Assembly: GCA_900553155.1 (NCBI GenBank)
Contig: USCM01000083.1
Span: 1-7,556 of the forward strand
Direction: 5' to 3'
From: an uncultured Prevotella sp.
GTDB taxonomy: Bacteria; Bacteroidota; Bacteroidia; Bacteroidales; Bacteroidaceae
DNA length: 7,556 nucleotides
Position numbers and translations under genes: made by a program. How positions within the stretch are numbered: the first letter of the stretch is position 1; each line of letters starts with the position of its first letter. A model generated the notes under the pieces. It saw only the letters and a list, made by a program, of their open reading frames with translations. It searched no databases and had not been told where the DNA came from. Shown here piece by piece: positions 1-6,862 of the stretch.

Positions 1-1509
1 TACGGAGAGGGCAACCTTATATCGGTGCTCAACGAGGTGGGCGACGGCAACCTCATCATGTTCCACGGACTGACAAGCCAGACTGCATCGTTCATGGTTA
101 AGCACTTCCAGAACCGACCGCTTAAGGATGCCATCCGACGCCTTATACGAGAGGAGATAGAACGTACATCGCCTGAGACTGCCACCGTTGGCAACAACGT
201 CAAGATTGTCAATACCAAGGAGATTACAAATACCATAATATACGACGACTGCGAGATATCGGGAGCGGCACGCCTTAGCGACTGCACCATCATGAGCAAC
301 CCCAATGCCAATGTGTACATCGGCACGGGCGTCATCTGCGAGAACTCCATCATCAGCGACGGCACATCCATTATCAACAGCGTCAAGATGCAGGATTGCT
401 TTGTGGGCGAGACATGCAAGATAAGCAACGGATTCACAGCTTCCAACAGCGTGTTCTTTGCCAACTCGTACATGTCCAACGGCGAGGCTTGCGCTGCCTT
501 CTGCGGTCCGTTCACAGCCTCGCACCACAAGAGTTCGCTGCTTATCGGCGGCGAGTTCTCGTTCTACAACGCCGGCTCAGCCACCAACTTCTCCAACCAT
601 GCCTACAAGATGGGCCCCATGCACTACGGCACCCTTGAGCGTGGAGCCAAGACAGCAAGTGGCGCCTACATCCTTATGCCTGCCCACATAGGCGCCTTCT
701 CGGTGTGCTTCGGCAAGCTGATGTACCACCCCGACACTCGCTCGCTGCCCTTCTCTTACCTCATAGCCTACAACGACACCATGTATCTCGTGCCGGGACG
801 CAACCTCACAACCGTTGGTCTATACCGCGACATACGCAAGTGGCCCAAGCGCGACATGCGACCGGCTGGTGCCAAGAAGAGCATCGTAAACTTCGACTGG
901 CTCTCGCCCTTCACCGTGGGCGAGATACTGCGAGGCAAGAAGATTCTTGAAGACCTGCGCGAAGCATCGGGCGAGGATGTGTCGACATACAACTATCACG
1001 AGTACGTCATCAAAAACTCGTCGCTGCGCAAAGGCATCAAGTACTACGACATTGCCCTACGCATCTATATGGGAGCCGTGCTCAAGCGCCACGCACCCGT
1101 CGAGCCGACAACAGAGGTTGGCACCGGCAGGTGGACCGACCTCTCGGGGCTGCTTATGCCCGAGTCGGAGGAGCAGCGAATTATAGACGACATCCTATCC
1201 GGCGAAATAGAGACGACGCAGCAGCTAACCGAGCGCTTTGAGGAAATACACAGCAACTACTCGGAGTATCGCTGGGCTTGGTCGTACCGTATGATTCTCG
1301 ACTACTACGGCTTCGATGCCCTTACCGACGAGAATGTGGAGCGTGTAAAGCAAGACTACATCACAGCTCGCCGTGCATGGATAGCCGAAATAAAGAAGGA
1401 TGCCACTAAAGAGTATAAACTTGGCGATGTGGACGAGGAGGTATTTACAAGCTTCATCGGACAGCTCGACAAGGAGGTAGACTTTGAGAACCAAAAGCTA
1501 TATATGTAG
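1..1509 (+). CDS. DUF4954 family protein, 3' part (N-terminus outside window)
   Basis: The frame is open from the first base, so the GTG at 25 is not a start; 502 residues and a TAG stop are visible. I recognise the sequence as a DUF4954-type protein; from memory members run to about 650 residues, so roughly the first quarter is missing. Residues about 75-230 show short, repeated turns rich in I/V, G, N and S (for example CEISGAARLSDCTI and VYIGTGVICENSIISDG), typical of a left-handed beta-helix of the hexapeptide-repeat kind. Residues about 300-502 are charged and look mainly helical. No signal peptide or membrane segment is visible in this part. The biochemical function of the family is unknown to me; sugar-nucleotide or acyl transfer would be guesses based only on the beta-helix. 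It lies 55 bp upstream of the M16 protease gene on the same strand, with no terminator between them, so the two are likely co-transcribed. Confidence 0.85.
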   Translation, partial: YGEGNLISVLNEVGDGNLIMFHGLTSQTASFMVKHFQNRPLKDAIRRLIREEIERTSPETATVGNNVKIVNTKEITNTIIYDDCEISGAARLSDCTIMSNPNANVYIGTGVICENSIISDGTSIINSVKMQDCFVGETCKISNGFTASNSVFFANSYMSNGEACAAFCGPFTASHHKSSLLIGGEFSFYNAGSATNFSNHAYKMGPMHYGTLERGAKTASGAYILMPAHIGAFSVCFGKLMYHPDTRSLPFSYLIAYNDTMYLVPGRNLTTVGLYRDIRKWPKRDMRPAGAKKSIVNFDWLSPFTVGEILRGKKILEDLREASGEDVSTYNYHEYVIKNSSLRKGIKYYDIALRIYMGAVLKRHAPVEPTTEVGTGRWTDLSGLLMPESEEQRIIDDILSGEIETTQQLTERFEEIHSNYSEYRWAWSYRMILDYYGFDALTDENVERVKQDYITARRAWIAEIKKDATKEYKLGDVDEEVFTSFIGQLDKEVDFENQKLYM

Positions 1510-1564
1510 TGAGGCATCTACAAGGGCACCATCTCTAACAAAAATCAAACAAAACAACAGAATA

Positions 1565-4447
1565 ATGAAGTTCAAATCGTTAATCATTGCAGCCGTCCTT
1601 ACATTAGGATTTGGCGCTCACGCCTCGGCATACAGCTACGAGACAGTGAAGGGCGACCCGATGCAGACACGCATCTACACCTTGCCCAACGGATTGAAAG
1701 TGTACCTCTCGGTAAACAAGGAGAAACCACGCATCCAGACATACATTGCCGTGCGTACAGGCTCAACGGGTCTTGCACACTATCTTGAGCACCTTATGTT
1801 CAAGGGTACTCATACCTTCGGCACTTCCGACTATGCCAAGGAGCAGCCATATCTCGACGACATAGAGCGCCGCTACGAGCACTACCGCACCGTAACCGAC
1901 CCTGCCGTGCGCCGCCAGCTGTACCACGAAATCGACTCGGTGTCGCAGATAGCAGCACGCTATTTTATTCCTAACGAGTACGATAAGCTTATGTCGTCTA
2001 TCGGAGCTAATGGTACCAACGCCTACACCAGCAACGACGTTACGTGCTATGTGGAGAACATACCGTCCAATGAGCTTGAAAACTGGGCTCGCATACAGGG
2101 CGACCGCTTCCAGAATATGGTTATACGTGGTTTCCACACAGAGCTTGAGGCTGTGTACGAGGAGTTTAATATTTCACTAACCGACGACAACCGCAAGGAG
2201 TTTGCTGCCATAGGCAAGCTGCTCTTCCCTACCCACCCCTATGGCACACAGACAACTATCGGTACCCAGGATCACCTCAAGAATCCGTCAATAACAAACA
2301 TCAAGAACTACTACAAGCACTACTACGTGCCTAACAACGTAGCCATCTGTATGGCTGGCGACTTCGACCCCGACCAGGTTATAGCCACCATCGACCGCTA
2401 CTTTGGATCGTGGAAAAAGAGCGACAGCGTGGTTTATCCACAGTTTCCTGCTCAGAAGAACCTCACATCGCCCGTAAGCACCACCGTCATTGGCAAGGAG
2501 GCTGCAAACATCATGATGGCTTGGAAGATGGACGGAGCCGCCGAACTGCAGAGCGACACACTTGCCGTAATATCTTCGATACTAAACAACGGCAAAGCAG
2601 GACTCTTTGACATCAACATCAATCAGCCTATGAGCTGCCAGGGAGTGGTGGCCTTCAACTACGACATGCGCGACTACTCGCAATTCATAACCTATGGTAT
2701 GCCCAACGAGGGGCAGACACTCGACGAGGTAAAGAACCTTATACTTGCCGAGATAGAGAAGCTTAAGCGTGGCGAGTTCAGCGACAAGTTGCTGCCTGCC
2801 ATCGTCAACAACATGAAGCTCGACTATCTGCACTCGCTCGACCAAAACGAGAGCCGTGCCGACGCCTTTGTCAACTCGTTCATCAACGGACGCGACTGGA
2901 AGACAGAGGTGCAGAAGTACGACCGCATTGCGGGTATGACCAAGCAGCAGATTGTAGACTTTGCCCGCCGCCACTTTACCGACGGCTATGCCATCGTGTA
3001 CAAGCAGCAGGGCGAGGACGCATCGCAGAAGAAGATAGACAAGCCTGCCATTACAGCCATACCTACCAACCGTGATATGCAGAGCGCATTTGTAAAGGAG
3101 ATCAAGGAGTCGAAGACGGAGCCTATACAGCCTCGCTTCCTCGACTACAACAAAGACTTTGCACAGCTCAAGACCAAGCACGGTCTGCCTGTATACTACA
3201 TACAGAACAAGCAGAACCAGCTGTTCGACCTCAACTACTACTTCGAGTTTGGCGAGGAGTCGAACAAGTGGTTGCCGTTTGCCAAGAGTTACTTCGACTA
3301 CCTCGGCACCAACAAGCTTTCTGCCCAGGAGGTTCAGGAGCGCTTCTACGGCCTTGCCTGCAACTACAGCATCAATGTTGGCACCAACTCGCTGCGCATA
3401 AACCTTAATGGCTTGGGCGAGAATATGACCGAGGCCATGAAGCTTATGGAGCAGGTTATAAACAATGCTAAGGTTGATAACGAAGCATATAAGAAGTATG
3501 CCGAGCAGGAACTTAAGTCGCGCCGCGACAACAAGCTCAGCCAGAAGTCTAACTTCCGCGCCCTTCAGGCTTACGGACAGTATGGCGCCTACAACCCTGT
3601 GCGCAACATGCCCGACAGCGCCGAGCTTGTATCTGCCAACCCGCAGATGCTCATCGACATGGTGGCCGACCTCAAGAACTACAAGCACAGCGTGTTGTAT
3701 TATGGTCCGCTTGCCGAGAAGCAGCTCCTTGCCACTATCGACAAGAACCACGCCACAGCCAAGAAGCTTAAGGACGTGCCTGCCGGAAAGGCTTACACCA
3801 AGCAGCTTACACCGCAGAACGAGATATGGATAGCACCATACGATGCCAAGAACATCTACATGATTCAGTATCACAACGAGAACCAGAAGTGGAATCCGGA
3901 GGACGAGGCTAAAATTCAAGTGTTCAACGAGTACTTTGGTGGCGGTATGAACGGAGTGGTGTTCCAGGAGCTTCGCGAGAGCCGCGGTTTGGCATACAGC
4001 GCCTTTGCCGACTTCTCTACACCTGTGCGCAAGGCCGACTCTAACTATGCCTACACCTACATCATCTCGCAGAACGACAAGATGATGGACTGCATCAAGG
4101 TGTTCAGCAATATCCTCGACACTCTGCCACAGTCGCCTGCAGCCTTCGAGCTTGCCAAGCAAGCCACAATGAAGCGCATTGCCTCGCAGCGCATCACCAA
4201 GACCGGCATCATCTACTCGTACCTCTCTGCCAAGCAGCGTGGCATCGACTACGACATTCGCCGTAAGGTGTACGCCGCCCTGCCGTCGCTAAAGCTTGAG
4301 GACATCGTCAAGTTTGAGCACGACAATATGGCTAAGAAGCCGTGGCGCTACCTCATCCTCGGCGACGAGAAGAACCTCGACATCAAGTCGCTCGAAAAGA
4401 TAGCTCCTATCAAGCGAGTATCTACAGAGGAAATATTTGGATATTAA
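1565..4447 (+). CDS. Secreted M16 (insulinase/pitrilysin) family zinc metalloprotease
   Basis: This encodes 960 residues, a normal length for the two-domain Bacteroidetes M16 proteases. I chose the ATG at 1565 because it gives a clean signal peptide (MKFK, hydrophobic 6-17, cleavage likely after ASA at residue 22); the longer frame from TTG 1484 would overlap DUF4954 and bury that signal. The protein is therefore probably periplasmic. The N-terminal half carries the inverted zinc motif HYLEH (H72, E75 as catalytic base, H76); the third ligand falls in HTELEAVYEE (E193-E200, most likely E200). A peptidase M16 C-like domain follows from about residue 240 (YYVPNNVAICMAGDFD). The second half (from about 535) has the M16 fold but no HxxEH, and carries the RGLAY motif (R807, Y811) expected in the inactive half that helps bind substrate. 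Family members degrade peptides inside a closing chamber; the substrate here is unknown. About seven residues seem to be missing just before H72 (see findings). Confidence 0.93.
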   Translation: MKFKSLIIAAVLTLGFGAHASAYSYETVKGDPMQTRIYTLPNGLKVYLSVNKEKPRIQTYIAVRTGSTGLAHYLEHLMFKGTHTFGTSDYAKEQPYLDDIERRYEHYRTVTDPAVRRQLYHEIDSVSQIAARYFIPNEYDKLMSSIGANGTNAYTSNDVTCYVENIPSNELENWARIQGDRFQNMVIRGFHTELEAVYEEFNISLTDDNRKEFAAIGKLLFPTHPYGTQTTIGTQDHLKNPSITNIKNYYKHYYVPNNVAICMAGDFDPDQVIATIDRYFGSWKKSDSVVYPQFPAQKNLTSPVSTTVIGKEAANIMMAWKMDGAAELQSDTLAVISSILNNGKAGLFDININQPMSCQGVVAFNYDMRDYSQFITYGMPNEGQTLDEVKNLILAEIEKLKRGEFSDKLLPAIVNNMKLDYLHSLDQNESRADAFVNSFINGRDWKTEVQKYDRIAGMTKQQIVDFARRHFTDGYAIVYKQQGEDASQKKIDKPAITAIPTNRDMQSAFVKEIKESKTEPIQPRFLDYNKDFAQLKTKHGLPVYYIQNKQNQLFDLNYYFEFGEESNKWLPFAKSYFDYLGTNKLSAQEVQERFYGLACNYSINVGTNSLRINLNGLGENMTEAMKLMEQVINNAKVDNEAYKKYAEQELKSRRDNKLSQKSNFRALQAYGQYGAYNPVRNMPDSAELVSANPQMLIDMVADLKNYKHSVLYYGPLAEKQLLATIDKNHATAKKLKDVPAGKAYTKQLTPQNEIWIAPYDAKNIYMIQYHNENQKWNPEDEAKIQVFNEYFGGGMNGVVFQELRESRGLAYSAFADFSTPVRKADSNYAYTYIISQNDKMMDCIKVFSNILDTLPQSPAAFELAKQATMKRIASQRITKTGIIYSYLSAKQRGIDYDIRRKVYAALPSLKLEDIVKFEHDNMAKKPWRYLILGDEKNLDIKSLEKIAPIKRVSTEEIFGY

Positions 4448-4460
4448 CAAACATACAACA

Positions 4461-4577
4461 TTTTGTTTTTAAGTGACAATCTGCCATTTTAAAGGTAAAC
4501 ACAGTATAACTCATTGAGTATCAGCAGCATTATAGGCTGACACATTGCTTTCAATAAAGGGCAATGTGCCAGCCTAT
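4461..4577 (+). repeat. Left arm of the inverted-repeat element
   Basis: The outer 31 bp (4461-4491, beginning ttttgtttttaagtgac) are the exact reverse complement of 4989-5019. The inner 16 bp (4562-4577, caatgtgccagcctat) are the exact reverse complement of 4903-4918. The 70 nt between them match the corresponding 70 nt of the right arm at about 35 positions without any gap, by hand count, well above chance. The arm begins 13 bp after the M16 stop codon. Confidence 0.85.
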
Positions 4578-4578
4578 A
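4531..4578 (+). repeat. Stem-loop in the left arm
   Basis: Positions 4531-4548 (tataggctgacacattgc) can pair with 4561-4578 (gcaatgtgccagcctata) over 18 bp with a single A-C mismatch, closing a 12-nt loop. The right half of this stem is also the segment that matches 4903-4918 on the other side of the element, so local and long-range pairing compete. Confidence 0.75.
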
Positions 4579-4684
4579 TAACAGACTCTCCTTCATCAAT
4601 CTCCAAATCGACCACATAGTAGACACAACAAACTTGAATAACACACCTTGATTGCGGAGACCGTACCTCCTACAGTATCTTAAC

Positions 4685-4745
4685 CTCGCTTGCTCGGCGA
4701 GCAGGAGCTCGCCGTTCCATAAGAGGGCTAAACGCAAGCTGCGAG
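4685..4745 (+). repeat. GC-rich nested hairpin near the centre of the element
   Basis: The inner stem cggcgagc (4695-4702) / gctcgccg (4707-4714) is a perfect 8-bp pairing with the loop agga. An outer stem can form between gcttgc (4688-4693) and gcaagc (4734-4739), then after a three-base bulge between ctc (4685-4687) and gag (4743-4745). It stands out in AT-rich surroundings. There is no T-tract after it, so it is not a simple terminator. It resembles the short palindromes of dispersed extragenic repeats in general form only. Confidence 0.6.
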
Positions 4746-4749
4746 TGTT

Positions 4750-4820
4750 GATTACAGAGTAGCGGTAACAACATTACAAGATAGAGATAACGTCATTATA
4801 AAATAGAGATAACGACATTA
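4750..4820 (+). repeat. 22-bp tandem repeat, about three copies
   Basis: The units at 4772-4793 and 4794-4815 are 22 bp each, share the block atagagataacg, and differ at four positions. A partial copy (cattaa) follows at 4816, and a degenerate copy (attacagagtagcggtaaca) precedes at 4750-4771. The repeat lies in the core of the inverted-repeat element, right of the central hairpin. Its period does not fit a coding repeat. Confidence 0.75.
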
Positions 4821-4902
4821 AAGAGCCTCGTCTGCCAACCTGGTAAGCCTCTGCCCGCAACCCTATAAAGAAGGCTGGCAGATAGCCATGCCCTATTGGT
4901 AA

Positions 4903-5019
4903 ATAGGCTGGCACATTGGCACCTTTTGCCAACAATCTAACAGCCACTTTAAGCACTGATTATCAACGTATTACACCACAAAGACGGATAAAATGGCAGA
5001 TTGTCACTTAAAAACAAAA
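4903..5019 (-). repeat. Right arm of the inverted-repeat element
   Basis: This is the mirror copy of 4461-4577: 16 bp exact at the inner end (4903-4918), 70 nt degenerate, then 31 bp exact at the outer end (4989-5019). It also holds a small hairpin, ttggca/tgccaa (4916-4921 with 4927-4932). Its outer end lies 33 bp upstream of the fumarase -33 promoter element. Confidence 0.85.
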
Positions 5020-5052
5020 ACTATATTCAACAATAATAAAGTGAACAATTAT

Positions 5053-5083
5053 TTTGCATTGTCTTCAATGTTTAGTAACTTTG
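5053..5083 (+). promoter_or_regulatory. Bacteroidetes-type promoter of the fumarase gene
   Basis: TTTG (5053-5056) and TAACTTTG (5076-5083) are separated by 19 bp and match the known -33 TTTG / -7 TAnnTTTG consensus of the Bacteroidetes primary sigma factor. A transcript would start near 5090 and leave a leader of about 34 nt that is A-rich before the ATG (acaaaataacatt), without a Shine-Dalgarno sequence, as is usual in this phylum. The promoter lies wholly outside the repeat element. Confidence 0.75.
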
Positions 5084-5123
5084 TGGCAAAGAAACATATA
5101 TCATTTCTAAACAAAATAACATT

Positions 5124-6773
5124 ATGGCATCTACACCAGATTTCAAGTATGCTCCTATGTTCCAGTTGGGCAAGGACACTACTGAGTATCGTCTGCTTAG
5201 CAAAGAAGGCGTAAGCACCGGTGAGTTTGAAGGCAAGACAATTCTGAAGGTTTCTAAGGAAGCCCTCACATTGCTCGCACAGCAGGCTTTCCACGACGTT
5301 GAGTTTATGCTCCGCCGTGAGCACAACCTGCAGGTGGCTAAGATATTGTCTGACCCTGAGGCTTCAGAGAACGACAAGTACGTGGCACTGCAGTTCCTCC
5401 GCAATGCAGAGACAGCATGCAAGGGCATCCTGCCTTTCTGCCAGGACACCGGCACAGCCATCATCCACGGCGAGAAGGGACAGCGCGTTTGGACCGACTT
5501 CGAGGATGAGGAAGCTCTCTCTCGTGGCGTATACAACACATTCACCGAGGACAACCTGCGCTACTCGCAGAACGCTCCGCTCAACATGTACGACGAGGTA
5601 AACACACGCTGCAACCTCCCTGCACAGATTGACATAGAGGCTGTTGAGGGCGACGAATATCGCTTCGTAATGGTGGCTAAGGGTGGCGGCTCTGCCAACA
5701 AGACATACTTCTACCCTATGACCAAGGCTACTATCCAGAACGAGGGCACACTGCTGCCTTTCCTCGTTGAGAAGATGAAGAGCCTCGGTACAGCGGCTTG
5801 TCCTCCGTACCACATCGCCTTCGTTATTGGCGGTACATCGGCTGAGAAGAACCTCCTTACCGTGAAGCTCGCTTCTATCAAGTATTACGACGCTCTGCCT
5901 ACTACTGGCGACGAGACTGGCCGTGCCTTCCGCGACATCGACCTTGAGGAGAAGCTCTTGAAGGAGGCTCACAAGATTGGCTTGGGAGCACAGTTTGGCG
6001 GCAAATACCTTGCTCACGACATCCGCGTAATACGCTTGCCACGCCACGGCGCAAGCTGCCCAATCGGTATGGGCGTTAGCTGCTCGGCCGACCGCAACAT
6101 CAAGGCTAAGATTACAAAGGACGGTATCTTCCTTGAGAAGATGGACTCTAATCCTTCTGAGCTTATCCCAGAGGAGCTTCGTCGTCCGGGCGAGGGCACT
6201 AAGGGCGTCGAGATTGACCTCGACAAGGGCATCGACGCTGTACGTGCAGAGCTGTCTAAGTATCCTGTAAGCACACGCGTAAACCTTAAGGGTACTATCA
6301 TCGTAGCTCGCGACATTGCTCACGCCAAGCTCAAGGCTCGTCTTGACGCTGGCGAGGAAATGCCTGCTTACTTCAAGAATCATCCTATCCTCTATGCAGG
6401 ACCTGCCAAGACTCCGGAGGGTTATCCTTGCGGCTCTATGGGTCCGACAACCGCCAACCGTATGGACCCGTATGTAGACGAGTTCCAGGACCATGGCGCT
6501 TCGCTTGTGATGATTGCCAAGGGCAACCGCTCGCAGGTTGTAACAGACGCCTGCAAGAAGCACGGCGGCTTCTATCTCGGCACTATCGGTGGTGTGGCTG
6601 CTGTATTGTCGCAAAGCTCTATCAAGAGCATCGAGTGCGTAGAGTATCCTGAACTGGGTATGGAGGCTATCTGGAAGATCACTGTTGAAGACTTCCCTGC
6701 ATTCATCCTCGTTGATGACAAGGGCAACGACTTCTTCCAGCAGCTTAAGCCATGGTGCCCTAACTGCAAGTAA
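5124..6773 (+). CDS. fumA: Class I fumarate hydratase (fumarase), Fe-S type
   Basis: This encodes 549 residues that interconvert fumarate and malate in the cytoplasm. In anaerobic Bacteroidales the enzyme works mostly in the reductive direction, oxaloacetate to malate to fumarate, feeding fumarate reductase and succinate formation. The sequence resembles E. coli FumA/FumB closely over its whole length, including RNAETACKGILPFCQDTGTA-, AKGGGSANKTYFYP- and PRHGASCPIGMGVSCSADRN-type blocks. The three [4Fe-4S] cluster cysteines are expected at C106 (LPFCQDTGT), C226 (GTAACPPYH) and C320 (GVSCSADRN); their spacing of 120 and 94 fits the family. The C-terminal beta domain contains GPAKTPEGYPCGSMGPTTA and KKHGGFYLGTIGG, which form the catalytic region. 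The last residues, CPNCK, parallel the CxxC tail of E. coli FumA. Codon use seems shifted to GCT, TCT and AAG compared with the upstream genes, consistent with high expression. It appears monocistronic, with its own promoter and terminator. Such enzymes are oxygen-sensitive. Confidence 0.96.
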   Translation: MASTPDFKYAPMFQLGKDTTEYRLLSKEGVSTGEFEGKTILKVSKEALTLLAQQAFHDVEFMLRREHNLQVAKILSDPEASENDKYVALQFLRNAETACKGILPFCQDTGTAIIHGEKGQRVWTDFEDEEALSRGVYNTFTEDNLRYSQNAPLNMYDEVNTRCNLPAQIDIEAVEGDEYRFVMVAKGGGSANKTYFYPMTKATIQNEGTLLPFLVEKMKSLGTAACPPYHIAFVIGGTSAEKNLLTVKLASIKYYDALPTTGDETGRAFRDIDLEEKLLKEAHKIGLGAQFGGKYLAHDIRVIRLPRHGASCPIGMGVSCSADRNIKAKITKDGIFLEKMDSNPSELIPEELRRPGEGTKGVEIDLDKGIDAVRAELSKYPVSTRVNLKGTIIVARDIAHAKLKARLDAGEEMPAYFKNHPILYAGPAKTPEGYPCGSMGPTTANRMDPYVDEFQDHGASLVMIAKGNRSQVVTDACKKHGGFYLGTIGGVAAVLSQSSIKSIECVEYPELGMEAIWKITVEDFPAFILVDDKGNDFFQQLKPWCPNCK

Positions 6774-6811
6774 TTGAGGGTGAGGGTGTGCCAAAACACC
6801 CTCGCCTTTAA
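6774..6811 (+). terminator. Hairpin directly after the fumarase stop
   Basis: The core stem gagggtgt (6782-6789) / acaccctc (6796-6803) has the loop gccaaa. It can extend outward with a few G-T pairs to 6774/6811, about 16 bp in all. Only a weak T-run (tttct) follows. It probably works together with the next hairpin, either as the first part of a double terminator or by protecting the 3' end of the mRNA. Confidence 0.6.
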
Positions 6812-6827
6812 TTTCTATAAAAAAACA

Positions 6828-6854
6828 AAACCCAAGGCTTTGCGCCTTGGGTTT
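6828..6854. terminator. Bidirectional rho-independent terminator between fumarase and dnaA
   Basis: A perfect 11-bp stem, aaacccaaggc (6828-6838) / gccttgggttt (6844-6854), closes the loop tttgc. Read on the minus strand it starts 8 nt after the dnaA stop codon and is followed by a long T-tract (complement of 6817-6830, ttttgttttttta), a classic intrinsic terminator. Read on the plus strand it is followed by the weaker cttattttc and would end the fumarase transcript. It serves both convergent genes. Confidence 0.85.
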
Positions 6855-6862
6855 CTTATTTT

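Larger units (their letters stand above)
4461..5019. mobile_element. MITE-like palindromic repeat element, 559 bp, no transposase
   Basis: This stretch is bounded by perfect 31-bp inverted repeats (4461-4491 and 4989-5019) and fills most of the 676-bp gap between the M16 gene (stop at 4447) and the fumarase promoter. The inside contains no plausible gene: the reverse-strand frames of 82 codons (4489-4737) and 60 codons (4774-4956) lie across the repeats and resemble no family I know. The arms extend inward to about 117 bp each, and the 325-bp core holds a tandem repeat and a strong hairpin. Terminal inverted repeats, small size and absence of a transposase fit a non-autonomous element. I found no convincing target-site duplication, so transposition is not shown. 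Alternatives are an invertible segment or a structured untranslated RNA element. I cannot assign it to a named IS family. Confidence 0.7.

Noticed and set aside
1483..1506. Promoter-like TTTG ... TATATATG before the M16 gene
   Set aside because: The spacing is only 12 bp instead of about 19-21, and the -7 element has a mismatch; transcription from the DUF4954 operon is the simpler view.
2582..4162. 526-codon open frame on the minus strand across the M16 gene
   Set aside because: It is a shadow of the strongly biased plus-strand codons; its translation is low-complexity L/V/H-rich and resembles no family, while the plus strand encodes a clear M16 protease.
4448..4480. Minus-strand promoter-like match (TATGTTTG at 4448-4455, with ATTG 21 bp upstream in the left repeat)
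   Set aside because: It would read antisense into the M16 gene; the upstream element is only a partial match, and such motifs are frequent in AT-rich gaps.
4489..4737. 82-codon minus-strand frame inside the repeat element
   Set aside because: It lies across the left arm and the central hairpin, and I recognise no domain. Databases may list such frames as hypothetical proteins, but the repeat structure explains the sequence better. The same holds for 4774-4956.
4453..5032. Possible target-site duplication atacaaca (4453-4460) / attcaaca (5025-5032)
   Set aside because: It has one mismatch, is offset by 5 bp from the end of the right terminal repeat, and lies in low-complexity AC-rich sequence; not convincing.
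4993..5214. 73-codon plus-strand frame starting in the right terminal repeat
   Set aside because: It runs through the fumarase promoter and into the start of the fumarase gene in another frame, and looks like no known protein.
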